Part shown: one piece after another, positions 13,201 to 23,689 of the stretch
How the letters are laid out: each line of letters opens with the position of its first letter
Position numbering within the stretch: position 1 is the stretch's first letter
Assembly (NCBI RefSeq): GCF_958295425.1
Contig: NC_081145.1
Location: 24,461,389 to 24,525,388, forward strand
Direction of reading: 5' to 3'
Source of the DNA: Solea solea
Taxonomy: Eukaryota; Chordata; Actinopteri; Pleuronectiformes; Soleidae
DNA length: 64,000 nt
The notes under the pieces: model-generated
What the model was told of the DNA's origin: nothing
The model's database searches: none
The model's input: only the letters and a program-made list of their open reading frames with translations
Made by a program: the position numbers and the translations under genes

Positions 13201-16200
13201 TGTGCAGCACGACAACGTCATCTTACAAGTCGAGATCTAAACGACTGAGAAACACAGTAGTGTCGTGTGCAGCTACACTTACACTATACTGTAGCTTTAA
13301 GGTACAATGAAACTATACTACTGTGCTGCTCGAGCAATTTTGTCAGGCAGATGAACCAAGCCGAGAGCTAATTGCTTAATCACTGCACGTTACCACCCTC
13401 TAACTGTCATATAAGTAACATAAGAGGGCAATAATCTTTTAATTTGGAAACATTTTGTAATTGGCTGTTCCACAAGTAAGAACAGAATTCGGAAAGAAAG
13501 TGTTGAGGTTTTCAGCATCTGTTGGTTGGATCTAAAATCTATTACCCCTGAATTATTATAAAGACCTGGTGAAAACTCTAGGCTGCCTGTATGCAAATGC
13601 AAGTATTTGGCTAATTATTTGTTTTTTTTTTGTTTTCCCAAATAATATTTAAGGCAGACTATATAGATATAGATATAGATTGTATTATAACCAATGTCTT
13701 AAATTGCAACATACTTTTAAGATTCGGCAAACGTGTGTTCGTTTGCCCAAAGTAGACATAAGCAGACACTCTTAGTTACACAACTGCACTTCTTTCATAA
13801 CTCTCATCATCTGCCATGACGTCATCACACTGGAGATCATCAGATGCAATAACGTGTACTTTAATCACAGTGCTATGTCCCTAAAATAATTCCACTACAG
13901 TGCAGAGGCAGATTCAAACATTATCCTGTCAACATGAGTTACTTTACTTTTTCTTTTCTTTCTCAATCAGTTTCCACATTTGCACTTCAATAGACTCAAA
14001 TGTTGCAAGAAAAACGTTCAGTATTCCTTAAACCGCTCGATTGTGCAGTTTTTATACTTCAATACCTACGTCCTCTGCTAATCTTTCCCATTATTCCCAA
14101 ATTCTCGTCTATAAACAGCATTTGAACAGTAAAAGGAAAATGGAATAGTGTAATAACGATCATGGTGACCTCAAACGTCCCTGTCCCTTCAATGCCTCAC
14201 ACAATGGCTTGCACCTTTGCTGCAGTCTTTTTCTTAATTTGACATTGAGTTGTGTGAATACGAACGATAATGTGACTCCCCGTGTGTGAAAGACAGCTGC
14301 TGGGGTGAACTGTGTCAGTGTTGGAATGAGCTGTCACTGACAATAGTTCCGGAGAGAGTTGTACAGAGGAGATAAGGTCAGGGAGATGGTGTGGGTATTG
14401 TGGGATTTATTTTTTGTAATGTGTGTGTGTGTGTGAGAGACAGAGAGCGAGACATAGACAGAAGCCTCTAGCTGTAACAAATGGCCTATCATGCAGAGGT
14501 TGCGGATGGTGCTGTAAAGTCCTGATAGACATGAAATGGAGAGAGAGAGTGCGAAGGAGTGGAATAAATGAGGTGGAGTGTGCACATGAGACACATAATG
14601 ATGGGGACAGTGTCTATACAGGTGGGACAACTGGCCAAAAGTTCTTAGTTGGACGAGACAGTGGCCAGAGAAAACAGAATGCCGAATGTAGAGCAAGATA
14701 AGGAGAGCTGTGAGAGATTGAAGCCGTTCTTAGAGGAAGATCGATTTAACCATTTGATAAATGGTACATCTGCAATTTGACAAACAAATATCCCCCCCGT
14801 CCATCATCTGCAGAGCTCTGGAGAAATCATGGATTATTGGGATTAAGCTATCATGGTTGCATTTTTTTTTTTACTGTGTGGGCTGCTGCACTGTGACTTG
14901 CTGCTCTGCTGCTGTGGAGCTATACGTGCAAATATAGGAAGCCCTGTGTTAGATGATGCTAGGGGTGGGTCACAATATTGATTTGGTGATATATCATCGT
15001 CCAATAATCGACATGCCAGGACAAATATAGATATTTTAATTAATAAATGAAAGCGCTCTAAAGTAAAACAGTCCCTGCCAATTTCACTCACCGGGTGTCG
15101 CTACATGATGTGTCCTCATGGTGATCGCTAAATGATTTTCTTGCAATATATTGATTATCACAGAATCGTTGTATTGTGATATTATTGGTGTTGTGGACCA
15201 TGTGTCATGTAACGTATCGTGAGGTAATCTGTTATTCCCACCCTTAGTTGATACAGGATATGGTCATTCCCCCACAATCCGGGCCGGTCCTGGACATCTG
15301 GGGGTCCTAAACATCTTGGGGCCCTGCTTTGCAGTGTGTAGTCAGTGATTATATCTATAGATTCTCCATCTTCATCTCCAGATCATGGACATGAACATGA
15401 TGGACAACAGTTTAAAACCCTAATGTATGAATGACAGCACTTGTCCTCTTTCTTTAGAGAATTGTAAAATCACCAAACATCAAGGTCACAGTTTAAAAAA
15501 AAATTTTTTTTTTAATAGTGAGGTTATGTATGCATCAGTTTCTTGCCACACCAATGCTGCTTCACATGGCTGCTGATGGCAAAGCTTTGCCGCCTCCACC
15601 TTTCTAAATCAGAGTCTAACAGATTCAAAAGTGAAAAATGTTAACGTCATTGCATGGACTCGCTCTTGAACAGGGGTTTTCTGCTTTACCTTCCCTCTTT
15701 AGTTTCGCATGCAGCTTTGACAATCCAGAGAGCATCTAATCAGTGCCAAATCTGGTTTTATTATGATGAACATAAGAAAACTAATAAATAAAAATTGAAA
15801 GGAGCTCAAATATCTTACATTCAATAGTCTTACATTCGCAGGTCAGTTGATCAGTTATGTTCATTTGGTGTAGTTTAAATCTTCTATTTAAACCTGCTGG
15901 GATATGATGATGTAATATGGCTTATTTATCTTATCTCTATGTAGGTTTTTAGGATATTAGAGATATATTTCTCGATAGGATAGAAGCGTCTATTTTTTAA
16001 CAACATGAAAGGCTTGGATGGAATTCCTCAACAGGGTAATAAAGTGTGTTGTCTGTTTTGTTGAGTGTTCTGTTGCAAAGTACAGTTTTCTGGTCTCTGT
16101 TGAACTTTTATTCATATTCCAAGCACGTCTCGTTCTCTTTTTGCATCACGTTCACTCTCCGCCATGTTTGTTTGTGTTGCATTCATGAAAAATTCCCTGT

Positions 16201-19200
16201 ATTCATCCGTGCTGTGAGGAGGAGTGCACATTTTAATACTGTCGTATAAGAAACGATGGATGTCTAATGTATTCACATCCTTGTAATGTACCTCTGCAAC
16301 GAGGTGAAGGGTTGAAATGACGGCTGCATGGAGCATCATGACAGAGAAATGGAGGTTGTGTTTCTCTAAGATGAAAAGTAAAACTGAATGAATGAAAGAA
16401 TGAATGAATAAAGAGAATGAGAGAGGGAGAGAGAGAGCAGTGTGAGGGGCAAAACACAGAATGAAGAATGAGACGCAGGGAGGAAGTCCAGAGAGTGTGA
16501 TGGAGGAGGAAACAGAATGAGTGATGAGAAGGTGGCGACAGAGGAAGGAGGAGAAAGGGGAAGGAGACAGAGCGAGAGAAAAGAAGGATGAAGGGAGGGG
16601 AAATAGATGAAAAGAGAGATAAATTCGGGTAGTGAAAAATTTGAAAAGTGGAGGAAATGTAGAGAAGCTAATGATGAAGAAGAGGAAGAGGCTGCAGAAT
16701 ACAAAACAATGTCCATCTTAATGAAAAGTCACACAGGCTCATTTGGTGCTTTTCCATTATATAGTTCTAGCACGACTTGGCTCAACTCTACTCGTTTTTT
16801 TTTTTGCTTTTCCATTAGTGATAACTCCTGGTACCTGGTACTTTTTTTTTAGTACCTGCTCTGGCGAGGTTCCAAGCTGACTGACTGGTCAGAGAATGTC
16901 GTCACTGGAAGAGTCGTGAGCGCGATGTCTGACACAAGAATCAAACCGAACAATGCCAAACTGTAGAGCAGGTAAAAAGACTGACAAATCCAGACACATG
17001 TTATTTCTCCAACATTTAACAAGGACATTTCTAAAATCTCAATATTTAACAGAGGAGTCAGGTGTATTTAACGACCGTGAGCTGAATCACAACCTGTTCA
17101 GTTGTATTTCATTTCAGTGACTGTGTTAGACGGAGTCTGTGCTCATTTTAATTAACTATTTAATTAACTTATTCTAATGATTCAGTACACTGAAAATAAC
17201 TGCTTTGCCCGTCAGTAGTTTGTGTGTTTGTGTCACATCATGCAATGACAACCCCGTCATGACGTGCCTGATAGAGCCGAGTCATGCTGGAACTGTATAA
17301 TGGAAAAGCGCCAATATTCAGCATGTTATTATTGCTATAATGTGTTTGACTTCTGTTGCAGTTTCTCCTGCAAGGCAAACTCATTTTAAATCACTCATGA
17401 GAAGACATAAGAACATTAGCCATATGCAGAAGAAATGTGAGAACATGTCCTCTGGGAAGAATTACAAATGTATTGTCTCCTTTCACACTGTTATGCTGAA
17501 GGGAAATGTCAAGGCCTTGAGTTTATCACTCACCAGCACCAGTGTTACACTGGCTGCACCCAGAAAACCCAAACGTGGACAAGAGCCTGTGGCCCGTGGG
17601 AAGTTGTCCTCTTGAGAATAATGACTGTTTCAAACAGAAATGTCCACTTGTGAAATGTGTGTACGTTAAATTGACAAACACTTCCAGAGCCTCTCCTGAC
17701 TCTTTTCAACCTCCAGTAAAAGTGGAAGTGATATTGTAAAAACAAAAAAGAGAGGTCGTCAAAATGTCAGCTCCACTGAGATTTATACAAATGCTCTGTT
17801 CCCAACAAATGAGGTTGGGTACTTAAATATAACTGCGATTGGTTTTTGTTGAAGCTGCACAGTAACTTTTAAATATAACGTATCACAGACGACATGTTTG
17901 CACAAGTGCAGTTTGCGATACTGTAATTTTCGCGACGGTTTGTGCTATCGGAAAAAATCCAATGGTTTCTGAAAGCTGAGAAGTTGCACGTCAAAGCCAA
18001 TGTGTGGTTATTCCGATTTATTTTAAAACTGCCAGATATTGAAAGTTATTCTGGAAAAATTTACAGGACATTTTCTGGTTAAAATAAGCAACAACAAAAA
18101 TGTTTTTGAGGGTTAGGTTTCAAAGGGTTAAATTAACAAACATTGTATTCTATCTAGTGTCAGATTAATTCACACAATGCTGTTGATTAAGCTCCACGCG
18201 ACTCTCTGTGTTTGTCAGTGTAGCAGGTTTATGTCACGACTGATGAAGGCAAGGCAGAAGTACATGGTGCTAGTAAAGCAAGATGACTACAATACGACTG
18301 GAAATGCAGAGAACCACCCATGAAAACGTTGGGTAAAAGTGGATTCTACTGACCTGCATGATCAGCAGTTTGACAGGAAAAATGCTTATTGCAACAGAGT
18401 CTTGGAGTGGTGCGATCACATATTCATACATCTTGTCAAATTTCCTCCGGGGGGCAAGTGGAGTCACACACTAGATCTTAAACCAACGAGGACAATCACT
18501 TTTTTTTCTTTCTTTTTTTTTTAACTAAACGTATTACTAACCTTTAATCATGGTGGTGTCAGATCAAAAAAGTATTAAGCAGTGATTTATAATTTTGTTT
18601 TTGCAGGAGAGTCGAAAATGATGTAGTACTACTGATGATTCAGATTATGAATGTGTTCTGTTGTTACAGAGCAACACACATAAATTTGCCCCAGCAGTCG
18701 GAGTCAGGGATGAATGGCTGCTGAAGTCATGCGTACCTGTGAATTCACTCTCAGCAAAGTGTAATAGTGAGGACGAAAGAGGGTGAAAGCAGACGAAGGT
18801 GGAACTTCATAAAAATCCATAATAACACACCATTATAGATGTATTAGTGTGGCTGCAGATTATCTGCAAAATCCGTCTGTGGGAAAACATTGTTTTGCAA
18901 TGAAAAGATATGGATGTAGTGTGTTTTTATTATATCTGTCATTTATTTTGCAGCACATACAAACACAGAGTGCACGGCTGTTCTTCTTAGGACACGACAT
19001 TGACTTCCTGTCAGTTGGACAACTTAAACTTACACATAACTAGTTAATGTCTAGCCCTAACCTTAACCTAACCACAGTTCAAATCTTAGCTGTAAACTTC
19101 ACCAGTCCCTCATCAGGACCAGGGTTGGTCTCGATGGTTAGGGTTAGGGTTAGGTCAGTGTTTATGCCAGAAAAGGTCGTAAAGAGGTAACAAATTCTAA

Positions 19201-20880
19201 CACATCATAGATATAATGCATTCCCCGGCCCCTTACCCTAACCTTAACCATGACAACTAAATGTCTAACCCTAACACAACCATAATTCTAACCCTAAAAC
19301 CATGTCTTACCCCTCAAAAAGCTCTTTTAGGGGCGATAGAATGTGAGGAGCAGCCAAAATGTCTTCACCTACCCCAAAATGTCCTCACTTTCAATGGTTT
19401 ATACAAAGATACCATACAAGAACGCACACAATGACAGAACGGCACATTACTAAGCTAATGAAACTTTGCTCAATATGATGTTCTTTCATTTCAATCTTGT
19501 GAAGTGGGAGATAAGAGGAGGTGGAAGAAAAAAGGATTCATTTGTTGGTAAAGTTGGTAAATTGGGAGAGTCAGAGCTTGATGATGGTTTGGGACAAAGC
19601 TTGTGAAATAGGTCAGTTAACAGCAACATCACAGTGGCTTTTCCTCATTGTTGCATTCCTCTTCCTTGACACTGTAGTTGGAGGGCATGCAGGCCTGATT
19701 GCCTTCTGTTACCGCCGCCACTGACTGTCATATTAATCTCTGAAGCCTTGTGTAATGAAATAATTGATTGATTGTGTCACTGTATTATCTATCAGCTCTG
19801 CTGCAGTAGCTTTAGCGTACTGAGTGAGCAAAGCTCATGACTTATTAATGATTATCGAGGGTGATTATCTGACCTCAGGATTTTTGTCTTTTTCCCCATC
19901 TCCCCATGACTTCCTCCCCATCTGTCTCGTCTCCTGTCAAACTCTTGCCCATCCTCAATTTCTCTATTTCGCCACCCCCACCTCTCCTCTCCTCCTCCTC
20001 CTCTCTTCTTCTCCTACCTCAGGGCGAGTGTTCCCCCAAGTGCCACAACATGTTCATCATAGAGACGGTGTGTGTGGCCTGGTTCTCCTTGGAGTTCTGC
20101 CTGCGGTTCATCCAGGCTCGCAGCAAGCTGGACTTCCTCCGCGGTCCTCTCAACATCATCGACGCCATGGCCATCCTCCCCTACTACGTCTCCCTGGTGG
20201 TGACAGAGGAGGACCCAGCACTGGAGCATGACAGGCCGGGCGGAGGGAAGGGCTACTTAGACAAGCTGGGCCTGGTGTTGAGGATCCTGCGCGCACTGAG
20301 GATTCTCTACGTGATGCGGTTGGCTCGCCACTCTCTGGGCCTGCAGACGCTCGGGCTGACGGTCAGGCGCAGCACCCGCGAGTTCGGCCTTCTCCTGCTT
20401 TTCCTCTGTGTGGCCGTCACCCTCTTTTCACCGCTGGTCCACTTGGCTGAGAGCGAGCTCACAGGCACCCATGACTTCAGCAGCATCCCCGCCTCCTACT
20501 GGTGGGCGATTATCTCCATGACGACAGTTGGCTACGGTGACATGGTGCCGAGGTCCATCCCGGGACAGGTTGTAGCGCTGAGCAGCATCCTCAGCGGGAT
20601 CCTCATCATGGCCTTCCCGGCTACTTCCATCTTCCACATGTTCTCCCGATCCTACCAAGAGCTCAAGATGGAGCATGACCGATTGTTCAAGGAGGAGTGT
20701 GCTGCAGCCGCGGCTGCCGCTGCTAACGGGGAGTTGCAGGAGGTGGGAGGTGAAGGAGGGGTTGGGGACTCGGCTTTGCCTGGGAACACTGGGCACTCAC
20801 TGGAGTCTCTGGCTCTATTAGGGAAAGGTGGTGAAGCAGCAGGAAATAATAACCACAGCCTTCCAGCCGCTGCTTTCTGA
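154..20880 (+). CDS. kcng4: Kcng4 (Kv6.4), modulatory voltage-gated K+ channel subunit; join(154..261,356..997,20023..20880)
   Basis: The three exons join in frame to 535 residues; human KCNG4 is about 519. Order seen: N-terminus 1-60, T1/BTB tetramerisation domain about 61-163, S1 218-239, S2 258-280, S3 293-311, S4 333-353 with Arg at 337, 340, 343, 349 and 352, S5 369-392, selectivity filter TTVGYGD at 417-423, S6 432-455 and a 75-residue tail. ENPQSGIPGK, STMPDLRE and SIPASYWWAIISMTT point to Kv6.4 rather than Kv6.1-6.3. S6 carries AFPATSIF, lacking the second proline of the PxP hinge of conducting Kv channels, as is known for silent subunits. Family knowledge: Kv6 subunits do not conduct alone but join Kv2 subunits at the plasma membrane and alter inactivation. 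Teleosts have kcng4a and kcng4b paralogues; I cannot say which this is. Confidence 0.96.
262..355 (+). other. kcng4: kcng4 coding intron 1, 94 bp
   Basis: A GT-AG intron with donor GTATGA and acceptor CACTCTCCAG. It splits the conserved IK|GVYY junction, which in human KCNG4 reads IKGLYY. From memory the human gene has no intron at this point, so it looks lineage-specific. Confidence 0.85.
356..997 (+). CDS. kcng4: kcng4 coding exon 2 (residues 37-250): T1 domain and S1
   Basis: Encodes the whole T1 domain (INVGGNRYTFPWSTL, CDDYDEARKEFFFDRSPSAF), the basic linker rich in Glu/Arg at 167-190, and S1. The donor AGG|GTGAGT at 998 ends the exon in phase 0 within the S1-S2 loop, the classic position of the large intron in KCNG genes. 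The exon is more GC-rich than the surrounding DNA. Confidence 0.96.
7399..7414. repeat. (TG)8 microsatellite
   Basis: Uninterrupted TG dinucleotides next to the start of the dispersed repeat at 7425. Confidence 0.9.
7425..7558 (+). repeat. Dispersed repeat with GGTTAAGACCTGGTTTTAGG core
   Basis: The core (AAGGACC..., GGTTAAGACCTGGTTTTAGG, then GGTTAGG-type units) reappears in the opposite orientation at 19050-19420. I recognise the pattern as a common teleost interspersed repeat but cannot assign its class. Confidence 0.55.
7545..8070 (+). repeat. Dispersed repeat family A, copy 1
   Basis: It shares long colinear segments with 63130-63420 (AATATCTGGCAGTTAT, ACAAACACCAGATTTTG, GTTTGAGTCTTTGTC) and with the reverse complement of 17880-18140 (CACATTGGCTTTGACGTGCA, GATAGCACAAACCGTCGC). 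One end reads TTAACCCTTTNA. No coding potential was seen; class unknown. Confidence 0.75.
8143..8162. repeat. (TG)10 microsatellite
   Basis: Pure TG run followed by TATATA. Confidence 0.9.
8998..9038. repeat. (AAGAG)n microsatellite
   Basis: About eight copies of AAGAG, ending in GAGAGAG. It gives strong purine/pyrimidine strand asymmetry within the kcng4 intron. Confidence 0.93.
9766..9818. repeat. (TTTAA)n microsatellite
   Basis: About ten copies of TTTAA inside a longer A/T-only stretch (about 9740-9850). Confidence 0.93.
10200..10238. repeat. (TG)19 microsatellite
   Basis: The longest pure TG run in the kcng4 intron, with no interruptions. Confidence 0.95.
10640..11101. mobile_element. 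Internally deleted Tc1-like DNA transposon
   Basis: The ends are inverted repeats: GGACAAAAGTATTTGGA at the left, and at the right the complement of CCAAATGCTTTTGTCTATA. A TA dinucleotide lies at each boundary (10640-10641 and 11100-11101), as for Tc1/mariner insertions. The interior (GCTGTAACAGCTTCCAC, GGTGCTCAGTGGGTTCAGGT, TGGTATGCTGAAGC) matches parts of a transposase gene, on the minus strand, that is very common in fish genomes. At 462 bp most of the gene is missing, so it is dead. Confidence 0.8.
12160..12660. repeat. Possible interspersed repeat (GGTCCTTGAA-type)
   Basis: GGTCCTTGAAAGTTTGTGAA near one end and GGTCCTTGAATTTGAGGGAA near the other resemble a teleost repeat I have seen often. 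The boundaries are soft and no inverted repeats or target duplication are visible. It may be chance plus old decay. Confidence 0.3.
14418..14436. repeat. (TG)n then (GA)n microsatellite
   Basis: TG run followed by GAGAGACAGAGAGCGAGA. Confidence 0.85.
14959..15247. mobile_element. Non-autonomous DNA element with CTAGGGGTGGG ends
   Basis: The left end CTAGGGGTGGG and right end CCCACCCTTAG form short terminal inverted repeats. The interior is rich in GATAT and ATCG steps (GATATATCATCG, TTATCACAGAATCG, TTGTGATATTATTG), typical of a small teleost MITE family with the same ends. Flanking GATG/TTGAT is not a convincing target duplication. Superfamily unassigned. Confidence 0.6.
16375..16700. repeat. 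Purine-rich (GA/GAA) tract
   Basis: About 320 bp in which the + strand is largely A and G, with GAGAGAGGGAGAGAGAGAGC and GGAGGAGAAAGGGGAAGGAG blocks. The long minus-strand reading frame over it (Ser/Phe/Leu only) is a composition artefact. Confidence 0.8.
16743..17314. mobile_element. Non-autonomous DNA transposon with 41-bp inverted ends
   Basis: The first 41 bases (starting TTGGTGCTTTTCCATTATA) and the reverse complement of the last 41 (ending TATAATGGAAAAGCGCCAA) match at 36 positions; all five differences are transitions. The interior holds CTGGTACCTGGTACTTTTTT and TGACTGGTCAGAGAATGTCG. Related copies lie at 31727-31926 and 44108-44215. No clear target duplication was found. No coding capacity. 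Confidence 0.78.
17880..18140 (-). repeat. Dispersed repeat family A, copy 2 (inverted)
   Basis: Reverse complement of parts of 7545-8070: TGTGCTATCGG, CACGTCAAAGCCAATGTGTG, CTGCCAGATATTGAAAGTTA and a closing TTTCAAAGGGTTAA. Confidence 0.72.
19046..19425 (-). repeat. CCTAAC-rich repeat with short telomere-like run
   Basis: Contains many CCTAAC/GGTTAG units, including GGTTAGGGTTAGGGTTAGG near 19138. CTAAAACCATGTCTTACCCC and the flanking AGGAC-type segment match 7425-7558 in reverse, so this is an interspersed repeat rather than a fused telomere. Confidence 0.6.
20023..20880 (+). CDS. kcng4: kcng4 coding exon 3 (residues 251-535): S2 to C-terminus
   Basis: It starts after CTACCTCAG with GECSPKCHN, continuing the exon 2 frame in phase 0 as in human (QGECSRKC). 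Encodes S2-S6 and the filter GYGD, and ends at TGA 20878-20880. The tail (residues 476-535) departs from the mammalian one: a run of eight Ala at 477-484 written with mixed GCN codons, then a Gly/Glu-rich and Asn-rich stretch ending PAAAF. Confidence 0.97.
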   Translation, partial: GECSPKCHNMFIIETVCVAWFSLEFCLRFIQARSKLDFLRGPLNIIDAMAILPYYVSLVVTEEDPALEHDRPGGGKGYLDKLGLVLRILRALRILYVMRLARHSLGLQTLGLTVRRSTREFGLLLLFLCVAVTLFSPLVHLAESELTGTHDFSSIPASYWWAIISMTTVGYGDMVPRSIPGQVVALSSILSGILIMAFPATSIFHMFSRSYQELKMEHDRLFKEECAAAAAAAANGELQEVGGEGGVGDSALPGNTGHSLESLALLGKGGEAAGNNNHSLPAAAF

Positions 20881-21665
20881 ACATTACTCGCACTGAAGGA
20901 ATGTAAAAGTCCTGCAAATGACTTTTGCTCCAAACGCCTCAGACCCTACATGGCTGTGCAGTATTTATGTTGCATAGGATAAGAGGAGATGAAACAAACA
21001 AACATTTCCTCGGCTCTTTACTCTGAAGAGAGGGAGCTGACAGCACGGAAACTGAAAGACTTAAAGCCCTTTAAATTGGACGGTTCTGTTCATCTGACCA
21101 GAAAACCTCCGCAGCAATGTTATTAGCTGGTTGCTTCCATAAACATGCAATAGTCAGTCCAAAGTTGCTTTTCCTTTCACTGTGAAAATACTTAAAAGCC
21201 CAACTGCAACTTCTACTTTTGTTCATATTTCTTTTTCATACGTTGCCTACAGTATGACCTGAAAATGTGTCTCATACTCTTCTGCCATGAATTCAAAGAA
21301 GTGCTCCTCTCTTAGTTGATTTTTAAGAAGCTTGAAGCCATGTTCTGGGAAGAAATATAAACAAACTGTTATATACGTCTTATATATACATCATACACGT
21401 CTTATCAGATGTGTATCAATCTCTCCCTTGTATGCTTGGACTCTACGAAGGTGGCGGTTTTACCTGTGAACTCAAGGTGAAGTGAATGAGGATCCTGCAG
21501 ATGTTACAGTTGGAGCGTTTTTTTTTTATCAGACGATGACGAAATGAAATGATGGAGAGAGAAAAAGAGTGCATTTGAGAGTGTGTGTGAGTGAGAGAGA
21601 ATGAGCGCTAACAACCATAAAATGTACTTTGCAATGCTTCGAATAAAAGCTCTCCTGGTAATAGG
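20881..21665 (+). other. kcng4: Probable kcng4 3' UTR with poly(A) signal
   Basis: The first canonical AATAAA after the stop is at 21642-21647, giving a 3' UTR of roughly 780 bases. It contains a (TATA)-like patch near 21375 and a GA/TG-rich patch near 21550-21600. The end is inferred from the signal only. Confidence 0.5.
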
Positions 21666-22269
21666 AGAGAAATCCATTTTCCTGGCTGTAGTTTTTGGGT
21701 TTGTGCTGGGTATGATAGACTAATCTCTTTGGCCAGGATACTCAATCAGAGTCTTGCCGAGAGAGAGAAGGAGAAACAAAAGCAGCCGTCTCAGCCAGAC
21801 ACAAGCGACCATGTATTATACAAACAGTAATTCTGTGACAATCCCCTTCTTACATCACCTCCTCGTTTTAATGTGTACAATTACAACACCCTGGATGAGT
21901 GCCACAGCATCGCTTCAAATCTCAGGGGTTTCTTTTATAATCTCTACTTAACATTGTATCATCAGGTCCCGGATAAATCAATCCACTCATCCATGGGGTC
22001 ATCCTCCTTTTTCTGAGAAGAGCGGTTCAACCAGGGTGTGGTGGCATGCAGGGACATGCCAGATGTGGATGTAATCTAGATTAAATTTGGAATTAAAAGC
22101 CCCAAAGGGGAGAGGGGTTACTGCCTGAAGCTGAAGCTTTAAATTTGATTTTACTTTTTTATTTTTCTCCCTCTTCCCAGTGATTCTATTTATTACAATC
22201 ACTTTTACCCTACTGTGGGATACAGTATATATACTGCCATTTTGGCAATGCATATAATTTATAGGTACA

Positions 22270-22640
22270 CTGGAATTTGTAATTGAAGTTCTTTGGGAAT
22301 ATTAATCAATCTGAATGATGCAGCCAAATTTACATAATGAGATGTGATGGATTACACAGACTAAGGCTGTTATCCACCTGAACAGTCGCTGTAGCTTGAA
22401 ATAAACAGATATAATAAGCAATTCCTACATACGTAATATTTCCCAGGAGTGATTATAACTCACATGGATCATAATTACAAACAGATCTGAGCTGCTAAAG
22501 TGGCCTCATATATATGCAATAAAGATGCACATGATAAATAGGAGTTGTGATGGATCAAGCTATTGGATGAGTTCATAGGTTTGTTGAATATGAAACGTGA
22601 ATAAAATCAAATCTTGTAGTCCAAAAACAGCACACAGTGC
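22270..22640. other. A/T-rich, repeat-free segment; possible conserved non-coding element
   Basis: It is free of simple repeats and carries several homeodomain-type TAAT cores and CATAATGA/TCATAATTA-like words. That look is common in conserved enhancers, but nothing here proves conservation. Confidence 0.2.
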
Positions 22641-22949
22641 GGGCAAAAAATAAAATAAAATAAAAATATATATCTACAATATGCAGAAACAAAGAAAAAA
22701 TCTCACTTCATCGCAGTATCAGAGCACTTTTTCTCCGTTGCTCCCTCTCTTTACTGTGATCCGCAGATTACACACCCATCCCTGCCCTTAACTTAATTTA
22801 CATGACTGCTCATCTGTAACGGCAAAACAACAAACAAACAAACAAACAGACAGTCAAACAGCTCTGCACATAATAAATGTAGTCAAATCTAATTTGTTCC
22901 AAAAGTTAAACAAGTCCATCAAAAGTTTGTGGACGGATGTCTGGCGTCT

Positions 22950-22980
22950 CGCTCTCTCTCTCTCTCTCTGTCTCCTTCAC
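22950..22980. repeat. (CT)n microsatellite
   Basis: CT run followed by two CTCCTTCACT-type copies. Confidence 0.85.
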
Positions 22981-23689
22981 TCTCCTTCACTCTCCCACAC
23001 ATGCATACAAACAAATGCTCTCTTACACACCTACTCACAATGGAGATCGAGGTTGTAGTGGGAGGTTTTCTGCTCATTGATAGTCTTAAGGTCGAGCGGG
23101 TCACCGCATGCATTCATTGTTACCCATAACGTGGGCGACGGGAAGCCTTGTTAGATTGTAAATGTGATTAAGAAGGCTGCACAAATAAACTTAACTTGCA
23201 AATTGTACCATATCTGCTTTTTCCCTCACAGCTGGTGAAGTGCGGATGCTGGTGATGAGGGGGCTGTTGTGCCAGAATGCAAGGTGTTGATAATGGATTG
23301 AGGCGATAATAGAGACCAGATGGAGCGTCAGCCATGTGTGTCTTCTATGCCTGATGTTTAAAACAAAAACACCGCAGACACCTTTTACAGTAGGAGAAAG
23401 GAGAATAAAAGACAAGAAAAAGAGCGCTTGCTTGATGGTCTTTTCAGTTCATCGTTCTGTCTCATATACTCTACGCCTCTCTGGTTTGACTGCAGGGTCA
23501 ATGATCCATAGTCTCGCTGATATGATTCTGTGGTGTCACTTTTGAAACAAAAAAAACAACTTTTCATTATTAATGACCCGAACAAGGATGATTCCTGGGG
23601 ACAAAGAAAGACACATGTACTATATAATACAGAATGTTTCAGACAAATCCTTTTAATAATCTCCGTGGGTCTTGTTCACATCAGGGAAC

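Larger units (their letters stand above)
998..20022 (+). other. kcng4: kcng4 intron 2, about 19 kb, repeat-rich
   Basis: No other coding exon was recognised on either strand; short ORFs here have no familiar motifs and often run through simple repeats. It contains the Tc1-like relic at 10640, TIR elements at 14959 and 16743, the repeat copies at 7425, 7560, 17880 and 19050, and many microsatellites. The stretches 1.0-7.4 kb and 11.1-14.9 kb look like unremarkable intron. The intron closes with a long pyrimidine tract from about 19980 and CTACCTCAG at 20022. Confidence 0.8.

Noticed and set aside
16366..16716. Ser/Leu/Phe-rich 116-aa minus-strand ORF
   Set aside because: Direct translation of a purine-rich simple tract.
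19137..19156. Interstitial telomere from chromosome fusion
   Set aside because: Only about three units, embedded in a dispersed repeat shared with 7425-7558.
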